NCBI RefSeq assembly: GCF_043641665.1 | Contig: NC_092184.1 | Location: forward strand, 22,147,108 to 22,211,107 | Direction of reading: 5' to 3' | Length of the DNA stretch: 64,000 nt | From: Enoplosus armatus | Taxonomy: Eukaryota > Chordata > Actinopteri > Centrarchiformes > Enoplosidae | Part shown: one piece after another, positions 1 to 11,122 of the stretch | How positions within the stretch are numbered: the stretch's first letter is position 1 | Layout: the number at the start of each line of letters is the position of its first letter | Notes under the pieces: generated by a model | Seen by the model: only the letters and a program-made list of their open reading frames with translations | The model's database searches: none | What the model was told of the DNA's origin: nothing | Translations under genes and position numbers: made by a program

Positions 1-3000
1 TCCAGCCTGTTTCCTCTGCTGTCTTGGCCTGTTAGTCGAACACAGAAGGAAGCTCTGGGAACAGAATCCACCCGTCCCACCAGCTCCTCCGCAGAGTAGG
101 ACGATGAAGAGGAGGAGTTCAGCTTCACCTGCTGGAGGCTCTCCCCGTCGGCCCCCAGCAGCGACACGTGACTGAAAGATGCCTCCTCATCGGGAGCCAG
201 GCCTGTCACAGTCAGCACCAGGAAGGCAGGGACGCCTATGAAATTATATCAGTAACAAGGCAGTTTTGATAAAGGCACATTCCTGTGTGAGTCTTACTGC
301 ACACTGCCACTGATACATCCCTTATTATACTAGAAAAAAATCACAATCCCTTACCTGCTACTGGACTACCCTCCACTCTGGCCAGACCTGGGTGTGTCTC
401 ATTGGTCACAGTGGCAAAGTAATACAGGAAATCTACACTGCTGTCACCTGGGGGTGCAGATCCAAAGACACGTCTCAGTACAAGCACAGTTAGATAATAA
501 CATATGTACTGGGGATTATCTGTTCATAGATTTCCTCAAAGTCTTATAAAATAAAATAGTTTTTTATGTTTTACCTATTACGTTGAATGTGAGGTGTCCG
601 TCACTCTTGGCTTGGAGTTTCCACTGGCCTGGCTGTATAGGAGAGAGCAGGCTGATGCGGTACAGACCCTCAAAGCGCTCCAACTCTGCCAGAGGGCCTT
701 GCTCACTCAACAGAGCCTGGCTTTGGTCTAACAAGGAGAGAGAAATACAACAACTGGGCTTATTTTATTATCAAACGCACAGAAGAGTAGCAGTAATGGA
801 AGACTGTATGAGCAGGTACAAAGTAGAGTTCACAGACAGTAGTTCCCAGAATAAAATAATAATAATAATGCTGCCTGGATATAATGATTAAAATAATGAT
901 AACTTTATTTATATAGCACGTTTCAAAACTAATTGCAACAAAAACTATTGTTATGGCTACCATCAACAGCTTATACGTGTATAACTTTGCCTTACAGTTA
1001 CCTGATGGACTGATAAGGATGCACTCTATCAGGATGCCAGTGACGTGTAGTGTGATTTTTGTTACTGAGCCGTCAACTCTGAAGGAATGGGAGGACATCA
1101 GCTCTTGGTCACTTTCCACGTGGAGGAGGGTCACCTGGGGAGGAAGGGAAAGAAATGTGCTTGACATATCTGAACAATAAATGGGCATGTTTCCACTTCA
1201 AATAGATATAAACTTTATATATATTCGATAATAAAAATCCAACCCGGTATCATGCCAAAGCGTGACCCACCCATCTACCTCCCTACGCGGGGGCAAATCG
1301 TGACTCTGACATGCTATCCTCTAGTGAATTGGCAGGTCTATGACACGCTTGACACATGACACATGACACCTTGTATGTAAAAGGGGTCTTTGGTAGTGAC
1401 AAACACATATAATCATTGCCAAACCCTGCAGCATCCCGCAGCTCAATGGAGCATTTTAGTGCTTTTCAGCTCATAGTTTTGGTTTCACAGCTTTACTGTT
1501 CTGGTTCTCTTTCTCGCTCTCAACAACCTAATTTGCAACAGGAAGCGGTTTTCAGCACAGTGTTAATTGTGGTATGAAACAGGCACGCATTAGCAATGAT
1601 GTAGCTCAGCTGCTGTGACCCCCAAAATAGGTTGATAAGATAAATCTGAAGGTGTTCCAGATAATTAACAAGGTAGAGATTTGTTTTTGCTACACAGTGT
1701 TTTTCAGACTTTCCTCTAATCTTTAATTTTGTTGTGTTTTACTGAATAATTGTGCCTCTACAGGCCTCTGGAATTATTCAAATAAAACCAGGAAAAAATG
1801 TCCCTGATCACAATCAGTAGATGTACCTAAGAGACGTGATGAGGAGTTGCAAGCAATGTCCACTTGCAAATGATTACAAGCCAAAAGCGTTGGGATCCGA
1901 TGATGTAGCGCCTTTAGAACTTGTTTTATTTGGTTCAACTAAGTGTGTAAAATGTTGATCAGCCTCAAAGGATCTTGCTGCCGTACCTTGTCAGCTGCTG
2001 TGTTATCCTCCACTATGGCAGAGACCTTGTGGATGTCTGTGTTGGTGGTGAATATTGTCAGTCCTCCTGACAGGGAGGACAGTGAAGAGTAGAGAGAGAA
2101 ACGATCAGGGGACAAAGGTTCCCTACTCCTCCTCCTACTCCTCCTCCTCCTCCTCCTCCCTCTGCTCTCTGTTGTGTAGCTGGGGTCTTCAGTTAGGAGA
2201 AACGTCACCTGTGGGAAAATCAGCCAATAACATGACCAATGGTTGAGCTGAAAGAAACGTGCCAAAGTACAATTTATGTGATTGCAGTTACTGTCCACAG
2301 TAAGTCCCCAGTGTGTAAGATAAAACACTCAATTCATGTAATGCTATTCCACTTCTTTGAAGTAATATAATCAGTATCTGCAAAGGTAGATAACTTCTTC
2401 CTAATTTGTATATCAATTGTCATGAATTGTTAATGTCAACAGGCAAAACCTGTTTTTGGTCTGAGATATTAAAGTCGAATGGGTTTTATTCAAATGTAGG
2501 CTTTACAGCTGAGAATCAAAAAATGTCTACATATGACAGTATAGTATAATCATGACTCAGTGTCTTCAGAGCAGCTCCAAATGTGTCTCTAGATAACATC
2601 ATTACCACAGACTTTCTGTCTGAAGATAATGTAGCTTACATTACAGACGAATTTAAATTGAAAACTTACCTTGCTCTGTTTCTCAAGAGTGAGGGCCTTC
2701 ACCGCATCAAACAAGTGGGCGTCTTTAGGGGAAGCATCAGTGAAAACAAAGATCTCTGACAGAGGTGGACTGTGAGTGAGCGCCAGCTGAAAACACACAG
2801 GCAAAATGGGAAAGCTACTACGTGTGCTTGTAATTCTCATATTGTACATGTTGCAGACACTCAGACACACACCTGATCACTTAGCCTAGAGTGTTACAAA
2901 AGAAGCAGCGTCTAAATTTACCTGAACAGCAGAGAGGCACATCTCTGGTTCATCTCCTCCTCCCAGCGCCATCAGGTTCTCCATGTGCTCCATGAACTGG

Positions 3001-6000
3001 GTCGGGTCATCTGTCTCATAAACTGGTCCTACCTCTGAAGGGTACAGTGGATAGAAATGTCAGATGGTAAACAATGGCTGATGGCTTTTTGAGCTAAAAT
3101 AAAAGCAGATCTGTCAGTTAACCATCACGTTGAACTTTGAAAGCGTTTAATTTAAGGGCTAAAATGAATTGCTTAAAGGAATTCTTTACAATTTTGATAA
3201 ATAATCGTTAATGCAGAGAGTTAGATGTGAAGATTGACACCACTGTCATGTCTTTATGGTAAATATCTAGCTACAGCCAGGAGCTTGTTAGCTTAGCTTA
3301 GCACAAAGACTGAAAGCAGGGGGAAATGGCTAGCCTGTTTCAGTGCAATGGTAACAAAATCCGCCTACCTAAAGCTCACTAGCTAACGCACTGTTCGTTT
3401 ATTCTGTACAAAAACCGAAGAGTAAAAATGACAAATTGTGTTTTTTCTGGTTATGTACTAGACTATTTCTTGGCCGGTTCTCGACTGCTGACTTGAGGGA
3501 GATCTTTTGTCACCTGTGCAGTAGTACTACTACTACTACCATGCAATCATAATCATTATTGTTAATCAACATTAAAGTAAAAACAAAGCAATAACTATTA
3601 AAGTGAAACATAAACAGAGAATAGATAAGTGGTAAAAGATCATTACATGATAAGTCAAAAAAAGGGAGTTTTACGAAAGTGATTTAAAGACGACGTAGGT
3701 TTAGCACAGCTCTTAGAGCAGATCTTTCCAGCTGTATGCAGGACTGATTTTCAATCCAGACCATGTCCAAAATCCGTTCCCTCACCTGGGTCATGGAAGG
3801 GCACAAGTAGAAAGGTGCCAGGCTGCCCGGGGCCGCTGGCTCGACTCTGGATAATGGAGTGGGCCCGGAGGCGAGCAGCAGTGATCTCCTCAAACATGCT
3901 GCCTGTGGTGTCTATGACAAACACCAACGCTGGGACCTGCTTCACACTGAGGAGCCTGTGCAAGGAAATGAATACATACTCACTCAACATCTGAAAATAA
4001 GAAAAACCTATTAGCCAATGAATGTGGGCCTGTAAGACAGCAGTCAAAACCTACCTGAGGAAGGTTTTGTTGCCCACAGTGTCTCTGAGGTCTCTCAGTA
4101 CACTCAGGGTGGCCTCAGTAGCCAGTGTGGCAGCTTTCACATGGAGGTAATGGTGAGGGGAGAAGAGAGGTGAGGTGCTGTCCTTGTTGATGCCCCCTTT
4201 GGCCCCCATGTAGCGGCTACTGTCCAGAATACCTCCATGACTACATTTGCCTGAAAAAGAAATAGTCAGCATTTTTAAAGCTTATAGGGTGAGTTTGAAA
4301 AGTAAAAAGCCATTAAAACATGGTATATGGAAAACGCTCTGTAATTTGGGTGTAGTTCTTCTGTTGCTGCAGCTGCTGGTGGCTGAGGTTTCACAGACAT
4401 ACCCTGAGGTTTAGGAGGGGAAGTGCTGAAGTAGCCAGTGGTTAGTAGCTGGGAGTCTTGCTGTGTGTTTGTCAGTCTTGGCAGGAGGTTGTCTCGACAG
4501 GTGACACTGAAGCACTCCATACAGGTAGGTGTGTCTTCTGTGGACAGAAAGGAAGAGGGGTTAGTCTGTTGTTGTTGACGAGGCCCACTGAATCTGTAGA
4601 AATAAAGATATCAATAGTGGCATAGTACCTAAATAACACCATGACATTAATGGTATGTTAGATGTACATTCAACTATGTTCAAAAAGTGGCATTGACAAT
4701 TTCTCTGTCTTTAAGTAGCTCAAGACATTCAATTTACTGTCAAATATGACAAAGACATCACATTTGAGAAGCTGGAACCAGAGCATGTTTGGCATTTTTT
4801 GCTTGAAAAATGTTTGAAACAGTTAACCGATTATCTAAATAGTTGCCACAGCTCCACAGGTCATTAATATCCACAGTGTGTATGAAGTCAGAGTATGTGT
4901 TGCTAGGTGTGGTTGTAGAACCAGCCAGACTGTTACGTGTGTTTTGACCTTTGTTGACGTGTTCTAACTGAGGAACCATTGACCTGTCATCTAGTTAGCT
5001 TAGCTTTAAGTCAACCTGCCTTGCATGTCTGTCTGCATTTGGGTCCACATTACCACTGCCAGAAAATGAATAATGACAAATGCATTACTGTAACAAGCAT
5101 CCAGAAGAAAAATAAAACATTACAGCTGTCAGGGCCATCATGATGTACTGCAATAGATACAAATGCCTGGATTACACAACAGTAAAAAGTACCTGTCAAG
5201 AAGCAGAGAATCTACAAACTGTAAACTAAAATGTAGTATTAACAGCAATACTATTAGGCACATCATAAATGTATGTACAACAACAGTACAATCAAATAAA
5301 ACATCAAATAATCAAGCTAATGTTCAAGGCAGCGAACGATACAACATGAAAACTCTTCATTGATGTCAAAGTGAAACCTTAGTAATTCATTTTGATAAGA
5401 GATCCTATATAAGATCATACGATAATGTTCTGTTGAAAGTTAATGACCATCCCCCAGTCCTGGGATCAGTTTTTGATGTGTTAGTGGATGGAGAAGATTG
5501 TGAATGACCTTTAGCCACAGGGATGGCAGGCTCGTCTGGCTGCAGCAGGTGGAGGTAAATGAAGCGCTGGCCCATCTCAACCCAGTTACTGTGGCTGTAG
5601 AAGTCCTGGAATAAGAGAAGTTTGAAAGGCAAAGCATTACTTATTTTTGTTGCCAGCACGTATTGATTTGATTGTCATGTCAACATTTCAGCCACATCAA
5701 CATACAGATTAAAATCCAGAAAAGAAAAACTACACTGAACATGTGGGATGATGTCTTAAAAGAAGTTGAGTGTTGGAGTTTACTTTGCCAAATTGAGCTC
5801 ATCCAGGACAACCTTAGCTTTTACCCTGATCATATCACTGATAATGATACTCTCAAAAGATAACAAGATAACTAACATCACGACTGCATCACCATCATTG
5901 GGAACTACACTGAAGAGAATCTCTAAAGCACAATCCTCTCTAGTGCTCTTGATCCTGCCCCATCTTTCTTTTGTTTTGTTGTCTGCTGTGTACCTGCAGG

Positions 6001-6709
6001 GAGTGAAATAGCTGGCCCAAGCTGTGACGAGCACTTTGGTACTCTTTGGCCCGTACTGAGAGCAGAGTCTGAGCCCAGAACTGCCGTAACATCTCCTTTG
6101 CGCTGTCCACGCGCTCCGAATCAAAGTGGTACACTGGGTCGGACCTGGTGGAGCTCAGGAAGTCCATGGCCGCATTGGACTTCACCACCTCTCCCACAGC
6201 TCTCCAGAAGCCACGGCCCAGTCTGGTCTGAGAGGGATAAAGGCTGATTTTTTTTTATTTTCTACCATCTGTGCTCAAATATCACAATGAACACAGAAGA
6301 AGAGCAATTCCTTCAGTGTGCATTCATTGAAACTATATAACCATTTTTAATACAATAAAGCTCTCATTAACCGCTTTGTGTAATAGTAGAAAGTAGGTCT
6401 TTTATACTATTTTTCATACTGAACTTACAGTAAATATCTTGACTGTAGACATCAGCTCACCTGTTCCTCTGCATGGTCCCCCTGGTGTTTTCTGGTGCCC
6501 CTCAGGGTCTCCAGGGTAACGTTGAGAATGGCCTGCTCCGTGATGTACTGGTGTGTGTGCGAGTCCCAGGACAGCGTTAACACTCGAGACCAAAAGTTGG
6601 GGAGGAAGCAGGTGCATGGTAGAGCCAGGAGGAGAAAGTAAGCGAGAATAAACCAGTGCATCTGCCTCCCAATCCCCTCCCAAATTCTTCCCCTGCCCTG
6701 TGACATCAT
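1..6709 (-). CDS. vwa7: VWA7-like (von Willebrand factor A domain-containing protein 7), 5' 13 coding exons, C-terminus outside window
   Basis: Coding exons in transcript order: 6709-6461, 6227-5994, 5605-5509, 4537-4403, 4250-4055, 3955-3786, 3034-2922, 2786-2670, 2208-1987, 1134-1002, 727-575, 447-355, 235-1 (continues off the edge). All junctions are GT-AG and phases agree, giving about 715 codons without a stop (human VWA7 is roughly 890 residues). The start is the ATG pair at 6709/6706; an upstream ATG in the same exon is followed at once by TGA. Residues ~18-36 form a hydrophobic signal segment ([18 protein letters not shown]), then the family's [11 protein letters not shown] motif and [10 protein letters not shown]. 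The VWA domain begins near residue 312 ([18 protein letters not shown]319-T-T-G-S323), and its second acidic strand is FVFTD415. Downstream sequence is beta-rich, probably Ig-like. The human orthologue lies in the MHC class III region; its molecular role is poorly known and secretion is inferred from the leader. Family identity is firm. Confidence 0.9.
895..935. repeat. Fragment of a teleost dispersed repeat (TTTATTTATATAGCAC type) in a VWA7 intron
   Basis: The string ACTTTATTTATATAGCACG followed by TTTCAAAAC matches the end of a repeat very common in fish introns. A second, longer member is at 41050-41270. Recognition is from memory of the motif. Confidence 0.5.
2124..2160 (-). repeat. (GGA/AGG)n purine microsatellite coding an Arg-rich insert in VWA7
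   Basis: A CTC/CCT-type triplet tract on the plus strand lies inside the VWA7 exon 2208-1987. Read on the minus strand in frame it encodes [15 protein letters not shown], about residues 453-467, between the VWA domain and the following beta-rich part. It keeps the frame open. Confidence 0.85.
3180..3500. repeat. Dispersed MITE-like repeat in a VWA7 intron
   Basis: About 300 bp containing GTTAGCTTAGCTTAGCACAA, AGACTGAAAGCAGGGGGAAA and CTAGACTATTTCTTGGCCG, a block seen repeatedly in teleost introns and UTRs. Pieces of what looks like the same family occur at 20060-20190 and, reversed, at 20650-20705. The family name is uncertain; it has no coding capacity. Confidence 0.6.
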
Positions 6710-6743
6710 GTCCTGGAGACGGGGTGAGTATGTCACATCCTAC

Positions 6744-8034
6744 CTGCATAGAATAAAAGAAATTGTCAGTTGCAATACAAAATACATTCAATTTGATGGC
6801 GTTTAACAGCCATGGCAGATGACATAAGCCAACTTTTAAATTTGAATGTAATAGCTTAGCCATTCATTTACATAACAAATATTTTAAATCATGACAAAAT
6901 AAAGTCTCAGTTTCCAAATTGTCATTGGAGAGTTACCTGAAATATAAGTTTGTACCTTACTAATTTACTACAATCTTGACATAGTATCACTTTGTAAAGT
7001 TGATGTGGTGACAAACAACTGACACCTGACAGATCTAAGTCCAACATTAACTCTCCTTTTAGCTCTATTTTAGTCTCTCTGGCCCCTTAGCTTCTAAATG
7101 CTGCTACATGTTCAACAGCTAGTTGCTAACTTTGTCCGTCAACCGTTTCCACCAGCGCTGGGCACGTAGCGTACAGTCAGTTTATAACAGAAACAGTGAG
7201 CTAAAAGATACTGCGATGCTCTTTAGAGCTGAGGGGAAACTGTCACATTACCAATAATATTGATTAGGGCAGCTTTAATAAATCTAATTTCATTTCATTT
7301 TTAAGTTTTTTTTGTGAATACTTTGTTTTTTATTTTTGAAGCTAGAATTGTTGCCTGTTAGAGAGGCATGTTGAAAATATTGTTAGTTCAAATGTTAAAA
7401 GACATTCAGCTTAACTGAATAATCCTCAAATGAGTAATGTACTTTCCTGTCATTGCCCACCCCTTAACACACACACACCCCTCCTCTCACATTTTCTCAG
7501 CCTTGTCTGTAAAGAAGCTCCTATTGTTCTCTGTCATCTTTATTCAGATACAATACTTTGGTTTTGTTCTCACAGTCTGTGCTTTCACAAGGGGGAGACT
7601 GAAACAAAGCATGAGGCCTATAAACAACTGCTCCCGCTGCTCTGCCAGCCTCCATTCAACAAATCACTTTTAATTGATTGCTGTGGTCTCTTAAATTGAA
7701 AGCACAAAGACTCCTCCTTTCACTCATTCTGCAGGAGTGATGCAATATCTTAATATAACTTGTGTACTGTGGCTCACTTCTCATGTTTTGCTTAGTTTGC
7801 TATGAACAAACTAAGGCGTGTAAGTATAAGTATATAACAAGAACTTAGCTTCACACCAAACTAACTCCATCACTGTGCAATAATGTCAACTACTTTTTAT
7901 CACTAAGAGCTTGTGCATGCTGTATTTTTTATTTCTTTTAATTAGGATTTGTATATTACCATGGAACCACACGCCTTTCCTAAAAGCAGTACTTGTAATT
8001 GAATAATTTCTACACAAAATAAAAATGTTCTCAC
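6744..8034. other. VWA7 5' intron with a dispersed repeat at ~6990-7200
   Basis: No coding potential is visible. Positions ~6990-7200 (AACATTAACTCTCCTTTTAG, then CAACAGCTAGTTGCTAACTT) resemble the repeat at 45240-45490 and 59560-59800, so three members of this family lie in the window. The rest is AT-rich and unremarkable. Confidence 0.55.
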
Positions 8035-8111
8035 CTCAGTTCATGCCGGTTAGACTTTTTCTCTGTAGATTTTGTTCTGACACCACAGCATTTAGCAGAG
8101 ACGTCACGGTC
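8035..8111 (-). other. Candidate 5' untranslated exon of VWA7
   Basis: On the minus strand a 77-nt segment is bounded by an acceptor-like CTTACAG (ending at 8112) and a good donor, CTGAG|GTGAGAAC, at 8034/8033. It contains only a tiny ATG-AAC-TGA. The first coding exon has its own acceptor (TCTATGCAG, exon from 6743), so at least one upstream noncoding exon is required and this is the best placed. No transcript evidence is available. Confidence 0.4.
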
Positions 8112-9760
8112 CTGTAAGCGCAGAGGAAGACCACACATGTACATTCATATGACAACGTAGACTTTCACCGCAACCTGTCAGCAAAGGAAACCTGTGACCA
8201 TGTATCACAGCATTCCTGTCTGTTTAACAAAATTATTGAGTCTTCACATTTGTCTGTCCTTGGGCTCTTTGTCTCTGGCCGGCTCCTCAGTCACAAAAAT
8301 AACAGCCAAGATATGAGTGGAATGAGCACTTTGTTTAACTCAGATGAGAGTCTGGTTGACACTGCGTGGTCTTAAGTGTGTTTCTTAGCGAGGGGGGCAC
8401 ACCATGAGGCAGAAGACATCTCGTCATTGCTCCCCTACAGCCTTGTGCCCCCTCCTTACCCCCCATTATTGCACGGTGCATTGATTGACCACAATAGGGC
8501 CGCATATATTACCAGCCGCGCTGTTCAGCTTAGGCCTTCCCCAACCCCCCTGTCCTCCATCCATCACTCTCTCTTTTCCTCACAAAACCAAAAAGCACAT
8601 CTTTTCACAACCGCAAACTACAACCCCTTCCTCTCTCCTTGGTTACCCACATTTCTAATGGCAATGCAAAGAAGGGCATTAGTTGCTGGCCAACGCTAGG
8701 GACAGTGTTGAACTTCAGTTTGTTGGATTGAATGTTGAAGTGAGGATGAAGTGAAAGATTGGGATATTTTTAAGCATTGGCCTTCTGTTGTTTAAGGGGC
8801 TCTGGTATGTTTCTCAACTACGGAATAAGAAATAAACTGCTACATAAATATTTCCTCCTGTTTTAGTTGATTAGGGAAAGAGAAACAAACAAAGGGACAG
8901 GAAGAAAACTGTGATGCAGAAGTGTTTGTTTGTGTCTGTGGTATGTTTCGTTGCAACACCTTGGCACTCCGCAAAAAAAGTCTATGTGTTTGTTTCGATC
9001 TGATGGGTGATTCAGAGAGTACACACAGGACCACATAATCAGGGAGGGATGGGGCAAAACATTTAGACAGTGTGCAATTCATGTATGTATGTAGCCGTAC
9101 AGGGAAAATTACTAACTATTCTACTAAAACTCCCAATTTCACCGGAAGCCAGCTGCAGGTGAGGTTAGTGCGTGTTTCCTGTTAACCTGCGGTAAGGTAA
9201 CCCAGTTTGTTTCTGCGCTGATGTTTTCTCAAGATGGTTTCGCTGCTCCGGTAGTTTCACACCCGAGTTTCACAACATCAACCATGACAAACTGATTAGA
9301 CAGACGATTCCTCTTCCTTTATACCCAGCTGGGATGGGATGTGCACACTATCCACATATTTTGCTTTATTCAAAAATGTAAAACAACATGATGTGAGATG
9401 ATTGAAGTTCTATACATTTGAGTATTTTCTGAAATTATATTTATTGATAGTAGGTTAATGTGGACATGAGACCCAAATTACAACTTTGGGAGCTGAGATA
9501 AAAGTTTAAGAGCCTTTGCAATACAATGTATTACACTATGACAGCTAATGTGAGAAGTTTAGAAATGTCTACACCATTCAGAGTTATTATACTTCCATTG
9601 TAAACCTTGAGCCCTACACACAACCAAAGCACTGTTGTTGTGAAGTGAATCAATGGCCATTAATAGTTAATCATAATAACATTTTCTCTTTTCCTGTTTC
9701 AACATTGAAGCGGGTGATCCAAGCAAAATAGCAAACCAAAAAACAAATCTTTTTTTTTTC
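8112..9760. other. Gap between the divergent VWA7 and VWA5A-like genes
   Basis: About 1.6 kb without a convincing coding exon; short open frames here lack splice signals and family resemblance. It should contain the VWA7 promoter. No TATA box or other element could be assigned with confidence. Confidence 0.4.
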
Positions 9761-10475
9761 AGATTTGTGGACGCTTCTTCATCGTGCGCATGCGCTGAAA
9801 GTGATCGCTGCACGCACCTCACGGGAGCTCGCAGAGCGAAAAAGCAGAATCCTATCAGACATTTAAATGATTTTCTGAGGAGATTTGGTGTTTATGACAG
9901 ATATTACCGTTTAGTATCCGGTTCACCAGGTAATAATAATAAACATATAGGCACTATTGGACCAGAAATACCACGATAATGAGATAATCTCGCACTTCCG
10001 GTATCACGCGCGATCCGATGACAGGAAGGCCCGTCACATCTGTGAGCGTCACTCAATGCCGGTGTTTCGGTTTAAGGAGTGACCCGGTTAACTGGCGACT
10101 CTCAGCCGAAGGCGTCTGTTGTTGTCGTAGTTACGACGGCTGTTGAAGGGAACTTTCTCTCTTCCTGTTTTCAACAAATTCCGGATCAACAAGAAACGTT
10201 CAAAATGCGTAAAATTAGTATGTGACACGTTTGCTCAAACAAGACTCGGTGTGTTTTGATGAAAAACTAAAAAAAATCTCTTTTTTCAACAACTGCCGTA
10301 ATTATGACAACAGCTGTCACATTCGCCTGTTAATCGGGTCACTCGTTGAACCGAAACACCGGGCAGCATTCCGTCGCTCAGATTTAGAGCCTTGGGGAAG
10401 TTTCAGCGGTGTGTAGCTGTGGCAAATATCCCGCCAGGTGCGTGACCTGGAGGCGTGGCTTGGGCTTGACTGTAG
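9761..10475 (+). promoter_or_regulatory. CpG-rich presumed promoter and noncoding first exon of VWA5A-like copy A
   Basis: Base composition becomes CpG-rich (for example GTGCGCATGCGCTG near 9785) in an otherwise AT-rich gap. The segment ends in a strong donor, GACTGTAG|GTGAGTACC, at 10475/10476. The coding exon at 11086 starts with an acceptor (TTCTACAG) before its ATG, so a noncoding exon upstream is needed and this fits. The transcription start cannot be placed from sequence. Confidence 0.45.
10041..10380. repeat. Long imperfect inverted repeat (arms ~10041-10147 and ~10285-10380) upstream of copy A
   Basis: The left arm contains CCGGTGTTTCGGTT (10059-10072) and the right arm its exact reverse complement AACCGAAACACCGG (10349-10362). 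Similarity continues on both sides: AGTGACCCGGTTAACTGGCG on the left against AGTGACCCGATTAACAGGCG read backwards on the right, and TAGTTACGACGGCTGTTGAA against TAATTACGGCAGTTGTTGAA. Arms of about 100 bp surround a spacer of about 137 bp. It may be a foldback element or an inverted duplication of promoter DNA. Confidence 0.8.
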
Positions 10476-11122
10476 GTGAGTACCGCATCAGAAGCCTTCC
10501 GTATTTGATATCCCTCTCCGGACACTTCCTGCACGGTGTTCACTTTGTTCGCAAAGGTAGGCATCTGATGCATTGTTTTCATGATTGGAAAAGAAGTTAA
10601 TAATGCCGTTTAGTAGTTTACAGTAGCGTAAAGGTCAGGATGTCTATTGGTATGTATGTTAAACCTACTGTAAGCTATATAACTGGTGTATTATACACCA
10701 AAACAAAGTTGTATGCGGTTTCTCCATTTACACTAATATTCTATATAATCTGACTCCAAACAACACAATCAAATGTAAATAATGTTATAGGTTGTTAGGT
10801 GTTATGTAGGTTACATTTGACATATTAGTTACTATTTCTTTTGGTGTGATTCCTCAATTCTACTGAGCTCACACAAACCATACTGTGATTAGTTTAAAAA
10901 GCATAACAGATCTTATCAACAATCATATTGTTCTTGAATGCAGCTTATTAGACTTGTATGGAAGGATCGTTTTAGGGAATTATAATAAACATACATGGCT
11001 TCATAATATGTCCAATGGTGTTGTTGCTGTGCCTTGTCAGCACAACATATGCACAGTTTAATTCCCTTTGCCTTTATTTCTACAGCAGGAACTACCTCGA
11101 CAGTGTAACTGGTTGAACAGGC

